A stretch of DNA of 64,000 nucleotides from an uncultured Alphaproteobacteria bacterium (GCA_902537235.1 CACBAO010000001.1:171270-235269), one strand, 5' to 3'. Numbered from the stretch's first letter, positions 1 to 9,509 are shown. Program-made: numbers and translations. The notes: generated from the letters alone by a model not told the origin.

Positions 1-177
1 ATTTGCATTACGGAAACTAGGATCATTTTGAGAGTACGTAACCAGAGATAGTAGTAAAAAAAGAGATGAGAAAAAAAGTAGAGTCCCAAAAGACTTGAAA
101 AAAATGAATTTTAAAAACTTTCTTGAATACTCCTTACTGGCTGAGTCTGGGTAGTCAACTTTTTCTAAAAAAGACAT
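1..177 (-). CDS. ftsK: DNA translocase FtsK, N-terminal fragment (cut by window edge)
   Basis: Only the first 59 codons lie in the window; the frame is open to base 1. The start is the ATG at 177. The peptide has a short charged head (SKEYSRKFLKF), then a hydrophobic helix at about residues 26-48 that ends in TYSQNDPSF. A first membrane helix followed by a Y-S-x-N-D-P-S-like motif is how FtsK proteins begin. FtsK is the septal DNA pump that resolves chromosome dimers at division, anchored by N-terminal membrane helices. The motor domain is outside the window, so the call rests on the N-terminus alone. The amidase gene just upstream on the same strand fits remembered Rhodobacterales gene order. 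Confidence 0.7.
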   Translation of the reverse strand, partial: MSFLEKVDYPDSASKEYSRKFLKFIFFKSFGTLLFFSSLFLLLSLVTYSQNDPSFRNAN

Positions 178-266
178 TTATTCTGCTCGTTTTTTCTTGG
201 TTAGTACAAGATGTTTTAAAAATAATATACGTTTTTTTGTCTATCTGGTAAAGATTAGACTTGTTT

Positions 267-1592
267 TTATTGTATTATTTTCTCGATTGTTAATCCGATG
301 CTCAGCAAATTAAATTCGTTATTGGGGCGTCCCATAAGCATTAAACCCGAAAAATCTGTTTCAGTAGGCAATGTTAGAGCACATAAGTTTAACGAATTTG
401 CAATTCGGGTATTTCGTAGAGCTAATAAATTTTTTTCTGTAAAAAATTCATGGTCATCTATTAATTTTGTAATTCTCGGCGGCTTTATCGGTGAGGTTGG
501 GACCAAAATAGCGTCGAAATCCATTATTTTTTTGAGAAAACTCTTTCTTAACTCAAATAGTTTCTGAAGGGAAAATACATAATTGTGTGCTAAGATGTGC
601 TTACCGCTTCGAAACCTTTCCCTAATAGGAGCAAACATTTTTTCTGGCGACTTTTCAATTTCATGTTGCCACATGCCGTAAGCCTCTGCTGGAAAAACTA
701 TTTTGCTTATTTCAAGTGCATTATCAATTTCTGAAACGGATTTATATTGTACTCTAGCACCGTTTTTAATAATTCTTTCAATAGCAGAATTAAAACTATC
801 GTTTATCTCGCTATCTATACTGTCAAAAAACATATTCTTTATTATTAAAAATTTAAAATCGCTAGCCTTGTATTTTTTTAGTTTTCGAAACTTCCTTTTT
901 TTCATTGCATTGAAAAGCAAATGGGTGTCATCTACATTTTTGCAAATAGGACCAAGCGTGTCAAAGCTAGGGCAAAGCTTCAAAACGCCAGTTAAGTCTA
1001 TAAGGTTATGAGTAGTTTTTAGTCCTACTAAATTGTTCCACGCAGCAGGAATTCTAACAGATCCACCAGTATCTGATCCAATTGATCCGATGCAATAGTT
1101 TCTACGAACAGATACAGCTGATCCTGAGGAAGACCCTCCAGAAACAAGTTCCTCATTAAATGGATTAGCCGGTGTCGCAGTAGTTGTATTTAGACCAAGA
1201 CCTGAAAAAGCAAGTTCAGTCATATGTGTTTTACCTAAAATTATTACTCCCTGAGATTGTAATTCATCTACAAAAGCAGCGTTTTTCTTTGCTTTTCTTT
1301 TATTAGTTAAAGAAGATCCACCGCGAGTGAATTCTCCTTCAATATCAGCTAAGTCTTTTACTGAAATTGGAATTCCATCAAGAATCCCTTTTCTTAATCC
1401 GACTTTAGCTCTCTTTTTTGATTCTTTAGCTGAGTACAGAGCTGATTTTTTAAATACTGTAGTAAATACATCTTTCGACTTTGAATCGCACTCTATCCTA
1501 TCTAAGTAGTAATACGTCAATTCCTCCGGACATATCCGCCCTTTTTCAAGCAATTCGCTAGCTTCCTTTATTTTTAACTTCTCAAGGTCCAT
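267..1592 (-). CDS. Amidase signature family enzyme
   Basis: A 441-aa amidase-signature hydrolase that cleaves or transfers an amide nitrogen. The Ser-cisSer-Lys triad is visible: Lys79 in PISVKD, cis-Ser154 in the SGGSSSGSA loop (151-159) and the nucleophile Ser178 in SDTGGSVR. This numbering is that of the GatA subunit of Asp-tRNA/Glu-tRNA amidotransferase as I recall it. However, the protein is shorter than GatA (about 485 aa) and no gatB or gatC is nearby, so a stand-alone amidase of unknown substrate is more likely. The start is the ATG at 1592. It shares its strand with ftsK downstream and diverges from the UbiH-type gene. Confidence 0.85.
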   Translation of the reverse strand: MDLEKLKIKEASELLEKGRICPEELTYYYLDRIECDSKSKDVFTTVFKKSALYSAKESKKRAKVGLRKGILDGIPISVKDLADIEGEFTRGGSSLTNKRKAKKNAAFVDELQSQGVIILGKTHMTELAFSGLGLNTTTATPANPFNEELVSGGSSSGSAVSVRRNYCIGSIGSDTGGSVRIPAAWNNLVGLKTTHNLIDLTGVLKLCPSFDTLGPICKNVDDTHLLFNAMKKRKFRKLKKYKASDFKFLIIKNMFFDSIDSEINDSFNSAIERIIKNGARVQYKSVSEIDNALEISKIVFPAEAYGMWQHEIEKSPEKMFAPIRERFRSGKHILAHNYVFSLQKLFELRKSFLKKIMDFDAILVPTSPIKPPRITKLIDDHEFFTEKNLLALRNTRIANSLNLCALTLPTETDFSGLMLMGRPNNEFNLLSIGLTIEKIIQ

Positions 1593-1683
1593 TTCTATTG
1601 GCGGTTGGTTTTATTTTCTTTTTGATATAATAAACTAGATAAACCATATTCTAAATATTTTCTTTTTTCTTGAAGTATGAAAA

Positions 1684-2913
1684 ATGTCACTAATGAAAAG
1701 TTCAAAAAAAAGGCAGGTTGTTATAGCAGGTGCAGGTTTGATCGGAAGCACTATGGCCTTAGCACTTGCTTCAAAAGGGTTTGATGTAACTGTATTTGAT
1801 GGAACTACAGAAAAAGATCGTATAAATAGAAATAAGGGACGGACTTATGCTTTATCTAGAGCTTCAAAGAATTTGTTTTCTAATCTTGGTGTTTGGAACG
1901 AAAAAAAATTAAACGTAAGCCCTATTGAAAATATCATTCTTTCGACAAGAAAAGACTCCAACGATCCCATTCGCCATTTGGTGGAGTTTAAAAAAGAAAG
2001 CCCTGCGTTTGACCCATCGAGCTATATGATAGAGGACTTTTATTTGAGAAAAGTTCTTAGTTCTGAGCTAAATAAAAATACGAATATTCAAGTAATTGAC
2101 TCGACAGAAGTAATTCAGGATGAGACAAATAGTTTTGAGACCAAAATTAGTTTATCTGATAACTCCTTAATTAGCACTGAAATTTTAATTATCAGTGATG
2201 GTAGAGACTCCGGATTTGCTAGACGCCTAAATAAAAAATTCTTTAAAAAAAACTATAATCAAGTTGCGATAGTAGGAAACTTGTCTCACAAAAATGACCA
2301 CAATTGCACAGCTCATCAATTATTTTTGAATGGTGGCCCATTAGCAATACTGCCTTTGCAAGGAAATCGGTCGACATTTGTTTGGAGTCTACCAGTAGAG
2401 GTCGGGAATAAATTAAGTGAATCCACAGACGAAATATTTACTAGTCATTTAAAAGAAAACATTGGCGATATTTTGACAAATGCGTCATTGATAGATGAAA
2501 AAAAAATGTTTCCTCTGTACCTTAAGTTTCTCAGAGACTCCATCGATATTAGGAAGGTTTTTATCGGTGACTCTGCGCTAGCAATCCACCCACTTGCTGG
2601 TCAAGGTCTGAATATAGGTTTAAGAGATGTCGCTTCTTTAGTAGATGTTCTTTTTAAAGGAAAAAAATTAGGTTTAGATCTTGGAAGCTTCGATCTTTTA
2701 AAAAAATATGAAACTTGGAGATCATTCGATAAGATATCTATAGCAACCTATACAGATTTAATAAACTCACTTTTTTCGAATGACAACATTTATCTTAAAG
2801 CCCTTAGAGAATTGGGGATGAATACTATTGATAATTCTAAGCTGTTGAAAAATTTTTTTGTGAAGGAGGCGGCAGGTGAGTACGGGAACGTGCCTGAATT
2901 ACTTAAAAACTGA
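1684..2913 (+). CDS. ubiH: UbiH/UbiF/COQ6-family FAD monooxygenase (ubiquinone ring hydroxylase)
   Basis: A 409-aa flavoprotein hydroxylase of the ubiquinone pathway, adding a hydroxyl to the aromatic ring with NAD(P)H and O2. It starts with a Rossmann FAD motif (GAGLIGSTMALALA, about residues 15-28) and has RTYALS near residue 50. The second FAD motif, GDSALAIHPLAGQGLNIG, lies near residue 300 and is the UbiH/COQ6 signature. Which ring position it modifies (UbiH, UbiF, UbiI or UbiL role) cannot be told from sequence, so the symbol is tentative. The start is the ATG at 1684; a second ATG three codons on is possible. Its stop lies 5 bp from that of the convergent regA. Confidence 0.8.
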   Translation: MSLMKSSKKRQVVIAGAGLIGSTMALALASKGFDVTVFDGTTEKDRINRNKGRTYALSRASKNLFSNLGVWNEKKLNVSPIENIILSTRKDSNDPIRHLVEFKKESPAFDPSSYMIEDFYLRKVLSSELNKNTNIQVIDSTEVIQDETNSFETKISLSDNSLISTEILIISDGRDSGFARRLNKKFFKKNYNQVAIVGNLSHKNDHNCTAHQLFLNGGPLAILPLQGNRSTFVWSLPVEVGNKLSESTDEIFTSHLKENIGDILTNASLIDEKKMFPLYLKFLRDSIDIRKVFIGDSALAIHPLAGQGLNIGLRDVASLVDVLFKGKKLGLDLGSFDLLKKYETWRSFDKISIATYTDLINSLFSNDNIYLKALRELGMNTIDNSKLLKNFFVKEAAGEYGNVPELLKN

Positions 2914-2918
2914 AGGGA

Positions 2919-3473
2919 TTACCTTGGGCTTCTTTTTGCCAATATTCTTTGTAATGTTCGTCTGTGCATTTTAAGCCTTCTGGCTGTTTCTGAAACATTT
3001 CTATTACATAGTTCGAATATCCTTTGAATATGTTCCCACTTTACTCTATCCGCAGACATGGGGTCAATTGGTGGGGGAGGCCTACTTTGGTCGCTAAAGA
3101 CAAGTGCGTTTAAAATATCATTTGCATCGGCTGGCTTTGATAAATAATCAATCGCACCTATCTTCACAGCAGCTACAGCTGTAGCTATTGCACCATATCC
3201 AGTCAGAACAATTATTTTTGATTCCGGATTTTTTTTTCTAATATTTTCAACGGCGTCCAGCCCGGCTCCATCGTTGAGCCGCAGATCAACTATAGCGTAG
3301 TTTGGACATATAGTTTCTATAACTCCGCCAAATTCTGCCATTGAGCTGACAGGGAAAACATTAAAACCTCTTTTCTCCATTGCCACGCTCAACCTTTTCA
3401 AGAACGGTTGGTCGTCGTCTAAGATAAGGAGTGAATTGTCCTCATCTATCTTGTAGTTATTTCCATCTAACAT
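2919..3473 (-). CDS. regA: Photosynthetic/respiratory redox response regulator RegA (PrrA/ActR)
   Basis: Response regulator of the RegB-RegA redox system, which adjusts respiration and other energy metabolism to oxygen and quinone state. From the ATG at 3473 the protein is 184 aa, the usual RegA length, and the phosphoacceptor is Asp63 (IVDLRLND), the classical RegA position. The acidic pocket is LDDD (18-21). After a proline-rich linker (RPPPPIDP) comes a Fis-type helix-turn-helix ending in ETARRLKMHRRTLQRILAKR, a nearly invariant RegA tail. An upstream TTG at 3509 would add 12 residues. The ATG has GAGGA 10 bp upstream and matches family length, so I prefer it. It diverges from regB. Confidence 0.95.
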   Translation of the reverse strand: MLDGNNYKIDEDNSLLILDDDQPFLKRLSVAMEKRGFNVFPVSSMAEFGGVIETICPNYAIVDLRLNDGAGLDAVENIRKKNPESKIIVLTGYGAIATAVAAVKIGAIDYLSKPADANDILNALVFSDQSRPPPPIDPMSADRVKWEHIQRIFELCNRNVSETARRLKMHRRTLQRILAKRSPR

Positions 3474-3633
3474 ATAGTATAGTTCCTCTATGCGGATAAT
3501 ATGTTGCAAAATTAGACTTCGTCAAATATTTTCCTTACTCTTATAAACTTCTTGACCATGCAATTTGATTTTATGAGCATTTCGAAAAAATCATATTAGA
3601 TATTCTTGAGAATGTTAAATTTAAGCTTACAGA

Positions 3634-5043
3634 ATGATAAACTATAATAAAAAGCAAATCTATTTAAATGAAAGTTGGATAAAGCCTAAAACGCTGATAA
3701 ACCTTAGATGGTTAGCAATAGCTGGACAAGGTGTTGCAATATCAGTTACTTATTTCATACTGGAATTCACTTTTAATGTTCAGGCATGTATTTTTATAAT
3801 CTTATTTTCCTGCATAGTTAATCTTACTACCAGCATTTACTTTAGAACCGAAAAAAGATTGTCAGCTCTAAAGACATTTTTGTTTCTTTCTTTTGACTTG
3901 ACCCAAATTTCATTATTACTTTTATTTTCTGGTGGGATAAGTAACCCCTTTTCGATCCTTATGATTGTTCCGACTATTGTTTCCGCATCTCTTCTACCAA
4001 TAGCTTACCTGATTACTCTTGGTATTATGACATTTTTGAGCATATTTGTTTTGAGCACTATATATTTCCCTATTCTTGATAGCTCAGGAGATATATTAAA
4101 GCCTCCAGAAATATTGTTATTTGGTTTCTCAATATCGTTAATGGTTACCGTCTCATTTTTAGGGGGCTATGCGAGAAGGGTTTTTCTAGATAATTCAAGT
4201 ATGAATAAAGCTCTTCAGGCTACTCAAGCTGCTCTTGAACAAGAAAAAAAACTAACAGCCTTGACAGGGGTGGTTGCTGCGTTAGGTCACGAATTGGGTT
4301 CACCTCTTGCGACCATAAAATTGGCTTCATCTGAGATACTTAGTGAACTTGATCGAAACAGCCCTATTTACCAAGACATACAGTTGATATTCGACCAAAT
4401 AGAACGATGTAAGGAAATTATGTCAGATATGGGGTCACTTGGAAAAGATGATCAATATGTAAAAATCATTGATTTTTTTACACTTATTTTTGAAGCTAGC
4501 CAGCCTTACAAAGAGTTGGAGAAGAAAATAAATTTTAAACTTAATGGAGTGAGACAAGGTGACAAGGGTATTCCGATAAAAGAAAGAATGATACCTTTCG
4601 TGAGAAGAGAACCTGAACTGATTCACGGAATTAGAAATATTATTCACAATGCACTTAAATTTTCAAATTCCCTAGTGGATATAAATTTAATCGTTACCGC
4701 TAGAAAAATTAATTTAGAGATAATAGACGATGGTCAAGGATTTCCTGATGATCTTGAACATATTATTTTTGAACCATTTGTAAAGCAAAGTGATTTCAAT
4801 TCAGTTGAAGCAAGAACCAGCAAATCTGATGAAGGTATGGGCCTTGGTTTATTTATTGCCAATATTCTATTAGAAAGAACAGAGGGCAAATTAAGATTTT
4901 CAAACGTGCAACAGACTGATAGTGATGGCAATAAGAGAATAATTGGTGCAAAAGTCGAGATTTCATGGGATAGGTTTGCAATTGAAGTTTTGCAAGGAGA
5001 CAAAAAAGCTAAAGTAAAGGAAAACCCAAGAAATGTTAGCTAA
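3634..5043 (+). CDS. regB: Redox sensor histidine kinase RegB (PrrB/ActS)
   Basis: A 469-aa membrane histidine kinase that phosphorylates RegA. Six hydrophobic segments fill residues 22-180. The quinone-binding motif GGxxNPF is present as GGISNPF (100-106). His219 lies in the H-box ALGHELGSPLATI. Cys259 in QIERCKEIM matches the redox-active cysteine of RegB. The ATPase domain shows an N-box (GIRNIIHNALKFS), DDGQGFP and GMGLGLFIA. All known sensing elements are therefore retained. It diverges from regA over a 160-bp gap. No senC gene lies between them, unlike the Rhodobacter arrangement. The 3' end overlaps tsaE by 11 bp, which suggests coupled translation. Confidence 0.95.
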   Translation: MINYNKKQIYLNESWIKPKTLINLRWLAIAGQGVAISVTYFILEFTFNVQACIFIILFSCIVNLTTSIYFRTEKRLSALKTFLFLSFDLTQISLLLLFSGGISNPFSILMIVPTIVSASLLPIAYLITLGIMTFLSIFVLSTIYFPILDSSGDILKPPEILLFGFSISLMVTVSFLGGYARRVFLDNSSMNKALQATQAALEQEKKLTALTGVVAALGHELGSPLATIKLASSEILSELDRNSPIYQDIQLIFDQIERCKEIMSDMGSLGKDDQYVKIIDFFTLIFEASQPYKELEKKINFKLNGVRQGDKGIPIKERMIPFVRREPELIHGIRNIIHNALKFSNSLVDINLIVTARKINLEIIDDGQGFPDDLEHIIFEPFVKQSDFNSVEARTSKSDEGMGLGLFIANILLERTEGKLRFSNVQQTDSDGNKRIIGAKVEISWDRFAIEVLQGDKKAKVKENPRNVS

Positions 5044-5557
5044 GCCATACATTACTTTGAAGGCGCATGGTTTGCAAATATTTAACCTCTCTGATATAGC
5101 AAGAGTATTTGCACAGTTTACAAAAAATGGTGATGTCATACTACTTTCAGGTAGAGTGGGCGCTGGGAAAACTGAGTTTGCAAGGCTTGTAATCAAAGCT
5201 AAAGCGATAATTAAAAATTTAGATATTGAGGAAGTGTCGTCTCCAACGTTTTCTCTTGTTCAAACATATGAGTTTCAGTGTTGTAAGATTTCGCACATTG
5301 ACCTTTACAGAGTTAACAGTGAGGTGGAGCTATTTGAGTTAGGCATACCAGATAATTTTTTTGATCAGATAACACTTTTAGAATGGCCAGAAATTTTGGA
5401 GACAAAAAACCTGTCACGGTATGTTTTTATAAAGATAAAAGAAGCTAAAAAGCTTGAAGACCAAAGAGATTTTACAATTGAATTTTTTGGAGATAGTTGG
5501 GATGATTTGAATAGGGCCTTATTAGGAAGTAAATATTTTATAAGTGAAAAGAAATAG
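5033..5557 (+). CDS. tsaE: tRNA threonylcarbamoyladenosine biosynthesis ATPase TsaE (YjeE)
   Basis: A 174-aa P-loop ATPase that works with TsaD and TsaB to make t6A at position 37 of ANN-decoding tRNAs. The Walker A motif is GRVGAGKTEFAR (about residues 40-51). It is followed by the TsaE-specific SSPTFSLVQTYE, the HIDLYR motif and LLEWPE, in the family order. The start ATG overlaps the end of regB by 11 bp, giving a regB-tsaE-sbcB run on one strand. Residues after about 145 (RDFTIEFFGDSW and beyond) match the usual weakly conserved tail. Confidence 0.93.
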   Translation: MLAKPYITLKAHGLQIFNLSDIARVFAQFTKNGDVILLSGRVGAGKTEFARLVIKAKAIIKNLDIEEVSSPTFSLVQTYEFQCCKISHIDLYRVNSEVELFELGIPDNFFDQITLLEWPEILETKNLSRYVFIKIKEAKKLEDQRDFTIEFFGDSWDDLNRALLGSKYFISEKK

Positions 5558-5568
5558 ATGTAAGAATT

Positions 5569-6990
5569 ATGGATTTAGTTTTTTATGATTTTGAAACTAC
5601 TGGGAAAGAACCGCATTGGGACCAAATCCTCCAAGTTGGTGCAACTAAAGTATCAAAAGAATTTAATGAGATAGACACATTTGAATATAGATCCAGATTA
5701 AAACCTGGCTTAATTCCTAGCCCTTTTGCGCTCGCTGTAAACAACACTGATTATGCAAAACTAATCAAAACACAATGTTCGCACTATGAGATGCTTCGTA
5801 AAATTGAAGATAAATTCACAAATTGGTCACCCTCAATTTTCATTGGCTATAATAGCATTAATTTTGATGAGGAATTTTTGAGAAATTCATTATTCAGAGC
5901 GCTTCTTGACCCATATTTGACAAGTAGAAATAATAACAATAGGGCAGATTTACTAGAACTATTAAGGACCGTTGATTTTTTCTTTCCCGATACGATAAAT
6001 ATTCCTAAAAATAAAAAAAATAAAAAAACGTTCAAGCTAGATCAGATAGCGCCAGCAAACTCTATTTTTCAACTTGCTCATGATGCGCTTGGAGACGTAA
6101 TCGCCACTAAACAGCTAGCTCAACTTGTATCACAAAAAAAACCATCTCTTTGGCAATCATTTTTAGAGGGATCAAATAGATCATTAGTTTATAAGATTCT
6201 ATCAGAAGAAAGAGTGGTATTTTTATGTCAAACCTATTATGGGAAAACCACGGCAATCTCGGGAAGTTTTTTATTTAATCATCCAGTCTATAAATTTCCG
6301 GTTCTCTTTGATCTCAATTTTGATCCTAGAGAATTAGTTGAATTAAATATTAGAGATTTAAAGGATGTTTACATTGGAGGCCAAAGGTTTCTAAAATTTG
6401 TGAAAGCAAATAAAGGTCCAATATTATTAAACAAAAACCAAATTGAAGATAGCTGGTTTTTCAATTCAATAAGTATAAACGAATTCCAAAAGCGATCCGA
6501 GATTTTAGTAAATGCAAAAACCTTCCAACAAAGATTAGCGTCAATGCTTTTGGACATTGCAGAGGAGGATAAACAAAATAAAGAGTTGAGTGGCTCACAG
6601 GAAGATATAATGGCAGAGGAAACATTATATACTGGCGGGTTTCCAACCAATAAAGACCAAAGCCTGAAGCAACAATTTAGGAACGAAAATTGGTCAAGTA
6701 GATATGAAATATGTAAGCAGTTTTCTGATAAACGTCTTTCTTATTTCGGTTTAAGGCTCATCTATGAGGAATGTCCTGAAATTTTACCATTGAGCATTAG
6801 AGAAAACATTAATCTCTCAATTGCCAACCAATTAAAAAGCCTAAATAAAGAAAAATGGAAAACTTGTGAAGATTTTTATAAAGAGATTGAAATTATTGAA
6901 AACGACCCTAATACTAAACTTAACGAATTTCTATTAGAACTTAAAGATATAAGAAAATACTTTGAAGAAATTTACAATGAAAAAGCATAG
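5569..6990 (+). CDS. sbcB: Exodeoxyribonuclease I (3'-5' ssDNA exonuclease)
   Basis: A 473-aa exonuclease that degrades single-stranded DNA 3' to 5' in recombination and mismatch repair. The DEDDh active site can be read in order: FYDFETTG (Asp7 and Glu9), GYNSINFDEEFLRN with the second Asp, and HDALGDVIAT with the catalytic His and last Asp. The DLL/LEHL-like segments and the C-terminal helical region follow ExoI of E. coli, at the usual length of about 475 aa. It sits between tsaE and trxA. In Rhodobacterales I recall genes including addB/addA there, so this position is unusual. The start is the ATG at 5569, 11 bp after tsaE. Confidence 0.9.
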   Translation: MDLVFYDFETTGKEPHWDQILQVGATKVSKEFNEIDTFEYRSRLKPGLIPSPFALAVNNTDYAKLIKTQCSHYEMLRKIEDKFTNWSPSIFIGYNSINFDEEFLRNSLFRALLDPYLTSRNNNNRADLLELLRTVDFFFPDTINIPKNKKNKKTFKLDQIAPANSIFQLAHDALGDVIATKQLAQLVSQKKPSLWQSFLEGSNRSLVYKILSEERVVFLCQTYYGKTTAISGSFLFNHPVYKFPVLFDLNFDPRELVELNIRDLKDVYIGGQRFLKFVKANKGPILLNKNQIEDSWFFNSISINEFQKRSEILVNAKTFQQRLASMLLDIAEEDKQNKELSGSQEDIMAEETLYTGGFPTNKDQSLKQQFRNENWSSRYEICKQFSDKRLSYFGLRLIYEECPEILPLSIRENINLSIANQLKSLNKEKWKTCEDFYKEIEIIENDPNTKLNEFLLELKDIRKYFEEIYNEKA

Positions 6991-7007
6991 AAAACTAGGA
7001 GTAAACT

Positions 7008-7328
7008 ATGGCGACACTTAATGTAACAGACGAGACTTTTGAAGAGCAAGTAATAAAGAGTTCAGTTCCTGTAGTAATTGATTTTTGGGCAGAATGGTGT
7101 GGTCCATGTAAACAGATTGGACCAGCTCTAGAGGAGTTGTCTGAGGAATATGGAGAAAAAGTTAAGATTGCTAAAATCAATGTCGATGAGAATCCAGATA
7201 GTCCAAGCAGATTAGGTGTTAGAGGAATTCCAGCACTCTTTATATTTAAAGAAGGTGAGATGGTTTCATCTAAAATTGGAGCGGCACCTAAGACCGATTT
7301 AAAAAATTGGATAGACGAAAGCACTTAG
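7008..7328 (+). CDS. trxA: Thioredoxin
   Basis: A 106-aa cytosolic thioredoxin, the general dithiol reductant for ribonucleotide reductase, methionine sulfoxide reductase and others. It carries the canonical WCGPCK site (about residues 30-35) after VVIDFWAE, and the cis-proline in [11 protein letters not shown]. The start ATG follows the ribosome binding site AGGAGT at good spacing. The TAG stop overlaps the TAA stop of convergent folC within four bases (7325-7328). Confidence 0.97.
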   Translation: MATLNVTDETFEEQVIKSSVPVVIDFWAEWCGPCKQIGPALEELSEEYGEKVKIAKINVDENPDSPSRLGVRGIPALFIFKEGEMVSSKIGAAPKTDLKNWIDEST

Positions 7329-8620
7329 ATTTCAACACCATTTTCTTTCAACACCTCGCCCGCTAAGTATAGGGACCCACAAATTAAAATTGAAATTTGT
7401 GAATCACAAGAATTATTAGCTGAGCATATCTGATTTATGGCATCTCGTATATCATTTGCTGGATAGATTTTTGTCCATCCTGCTGCTTTAGCAGCGACAA
7501 CTGCTGTTTTTTCGGGAAGTGAAGAGGGTTGGGTTTTTATTTCAACTAAACAAAGAGATGAAGCTATGGTTGTTAAATTTTTAAGGAAAGAAATATGATC
7601 CTTATTTTTAAGGGAGCCATAAATAATATGCAGGTTTTTTTTATTTATGAAACTCATACTCTTCTTAAGTTGAATGCTGGCATCCTCATTATGGCCTCCA
7701 TCGATCCATAATTCATTATTGATGTTATAGTCTGTGATTAAATCGAATAGATTTCCTTTTTCAATCTTTTGAAGTCTAGCAGGCCAATAAGTGGAATTCA
7801 GTCCATTACATATGTACTTTTCCGGTATATCCAAATGAATAAGTGCAGAAATAGCAGTCATTGCGTTTCTAATTTGATGTTTGCCAATCAGGTTAGGAAA
7901 AGGAAATTCTATAATTCTATCTCTATGCTTTAAAGTGATAGATTTTCTTGAATTAGATACAGAGAATTTATCTGACGACCAAATGATATCACTTTTTTTT
8001 TCTCTGCATTTTTTTTCAAGTATCTTTCTTACTATTGCAGATTGATCCGATATAATAGTAGGGACGTTTTTCTTAATAATACCAGCTTTAGCCGTTGCAA
8101 TTTTTCTTATTGAGTTTCCCAAATACTCCTTGTGATCAAAGGATATCGGAGTAATAATAGAGATTATTGGGTTTGCGATCACATTAGTAGCATCAAACTC
8201 TCCACCTAATCCAACTTCTAAGAGTGTATAGTCAGCAGTCTCTCTGGAGAAAGCGAGAAAAGCTGCACAAGTAGTTATTTCAAAAAATGTTATTGGCGCA
8301 GAGCTATTTGCATTTTCGCATTCAGAAAGAACTTTCTTTAATGCATCTTCAGTTATTCTTTTGCCTCCTAACTCTATCCTCTCATTAAAACGCACTAAAT
8401 GGGGCGAGGTATAAGCGTGTGTTTTGAGCCCTCTACTTTGTAAACAAGCTTTTAACATGGCAATGGTTGATCCTTTTCCATTTGTGCCAGCTACATGTAT
8501 AACAGGAGGCAATGATCTTTCAGGGTTCCCAAGCTTTTTTAAAAGCCTTTCTACTCTATCTAATTTAAGATCGATTATCTTGGGGTGTAAAGACTCCAGT
8601 CTTTTAAGTATCTCGTCCAT
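7325..8620 (-). CDS. folC: Bifunctional folylpolyglutamate synthase/dihydrofolate synthase
   Basis: Adds glutamate to dihydropteroate and folates, making the retained polyglutamate cofactors. The Mur-ligase-type P-loop [13 protein letters not shown] lies near residue 45. It is followed by [20 protein letters not shown], the [13 protein letters not shown] motif and, near residue 305, [10 protein letters not shown] place the start at the ATG at 8620 ([18 protein letters not shown]), which matches how family members begin. In-frame starts at 8629 and 8641 would lengthen the overlap with accD. Even so, folC begins inside the end of accD, so the two are translationally coupled. Confidence 0.93.
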   Translation of the reverse strand: MDEILKRLESLHPKIIDLKLDRVERLLKKLGNPERSLPPVIHVAGTNGKGSTIAMLKACLQSRGLKTHAYTSPHLVRFNERIELGGKRITEDALKKVLSECENANSSAPITFFEITTCAAFLAFSRETADYTLLEVGLGGEFDATNVIANPIISIITPISFDHKEYLGNSIRKIATAKAGIIKKNVPTIISDQSAIVRKILEKKCREKKSDIIWSSDKFSVSNSRKSITLKHRDRIIEFPFPNLIGKHQIRNAMTAISALIHLDIPEKYICNGLNSTYWPARLQKIEKGNLFDLITDYNINNELWIDGGHNEDASIQLKKSMSFINKKNLHIIYGSLKNKDHISFLKNLTTIASSLCLVEIKTQPSSLPEKTAVVAAKAAGWTKIYPANDIRDAINQICSANNSCDSQISILICGSLYLAGEVLKENGVEI

Positions 8621-9509
8621 TAGATCCATCAACTTCTGCAATATTTCCCCTAATAGGTGGAGGTTGATTTTTTAGTAGATAGATTAACTTTATTAGTTCT
8701 TCTCTCAAAAACTTTCTTGATACCACTTGATCAAGCATACCATGATCAAGCAGATACTCTGATCTTTGAAATCCCTCTGGTAGCTTTTCCCTAATTGTTT
8801 GCTCTATCACTCTTGGCCCCGCGAAGCAAATAAGAGCGTTCGGTTCTGCTATTTGTATGTCGCCTAGCATTGCATAAGAAGCGGTAACTCCGCCAGTTGT
8901 TGGGTTTGTTAATACTACTATATAGGGAAGCCTGGCATCTTTTAGCATTTCAATCGCCACAGTTGTTCTCGGCATTTGAATTAAGGATAAAACACTCTCC
9001 TGCATTCGGGCACCCCCTGCAGCTGCAAACAAAATGAAAGGAGATTTAATTTCAACCGCTCTCTTTACACCTTCCAAAATGGCATTCCCTACGGCCATTC
9101 CCATGGAGCCTCCCATGAACTTAAAGTCTTGACACGCAACTATAGTTTTCATGCCTCCCAGATTGCCTTCAGATATTGAAATTGCCTCTTTTTGCCCAGT
9201 GCTTTTTTGTGCGTCCTTAATTCTGTCAGCATATTTCTTTGTGTCTTTAAAATTTAAAGGATCATGTGCCGGTGATTGATAGTCAATAGCTGAGTATATT
9301 CCTTCATCAAATATTGACTTAAAACGCTCCTCAGGGGAAATATACATATGATAGTTACAACTTGGGCAGACATTCAAGTTCTGGCTAAACTCTTTATGAA
9401 AGATCATAGAATCACAGCTCTCACATTTAATCCATAATGTTTCAGAGTTGCCTTTGCGTGAAAAAATCGCGTTAATTTTTGGTCTAACAAAGTTAGATAT
9501 CCAATTCAT
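8604..9509 (-). CDS. accD: Acetyl-CoA carboxylase carboxyltransferase subunit beta
   Basis: A 301-aa beta subunit of the carboxyltransferase that makes malonyl-CoA for fatty acid synthesis, together with AccA, which is not in this window. The N-terminal four-cysteine zinc finger is CESC...CPSC (about residues 29-52). The crotonase-like core carries GGSMGMAVGNAI, FAAAGGARMQE and TNPTTGGVTASYAMLGD, which bind acetyl-CoA. It is the first gene of an accD-folC pair, a common alphaproteobacterial arrangement. The start is the ATG at 9509, with a TATAAT-like -10 element at 9564-9569 about 55 bp upstream but no clear -35. Confidence 0.96.
   Translation of the reverse strand: MNWISNFVRPKINAIFSRKGNSETLWIKCESCDSMIFHKEFSQNLNVCPSCNYHMYISPEERFKSIFDEGIYSAIDYQSPAHDPLNFKDTKKYADRIKDAQKSTGQKEAISISEGNLGGMKTIVACQDFKFMGGSMGMAVGNAILEGVKRAVEIKSPFILFAAAGGARMQESVLSLIQMPRTTVAIEMLKDARLPYIVVLTNPTTGGVTASYAMLGDIQIAEPNALICFAGPRVIEQTIREKLPEGFQRSEYLLDHGMLDQVVSRKFLREELIKLIYLLKNQPPPIRGNIAEVDGSNGRDT

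Noticed and set aside
3474..3509. TTG start adding 12 residues to RegA
   Set aside because: The ATG at 3473 gives the standard 184 residues and places the phosphoacceptor at Asp63.
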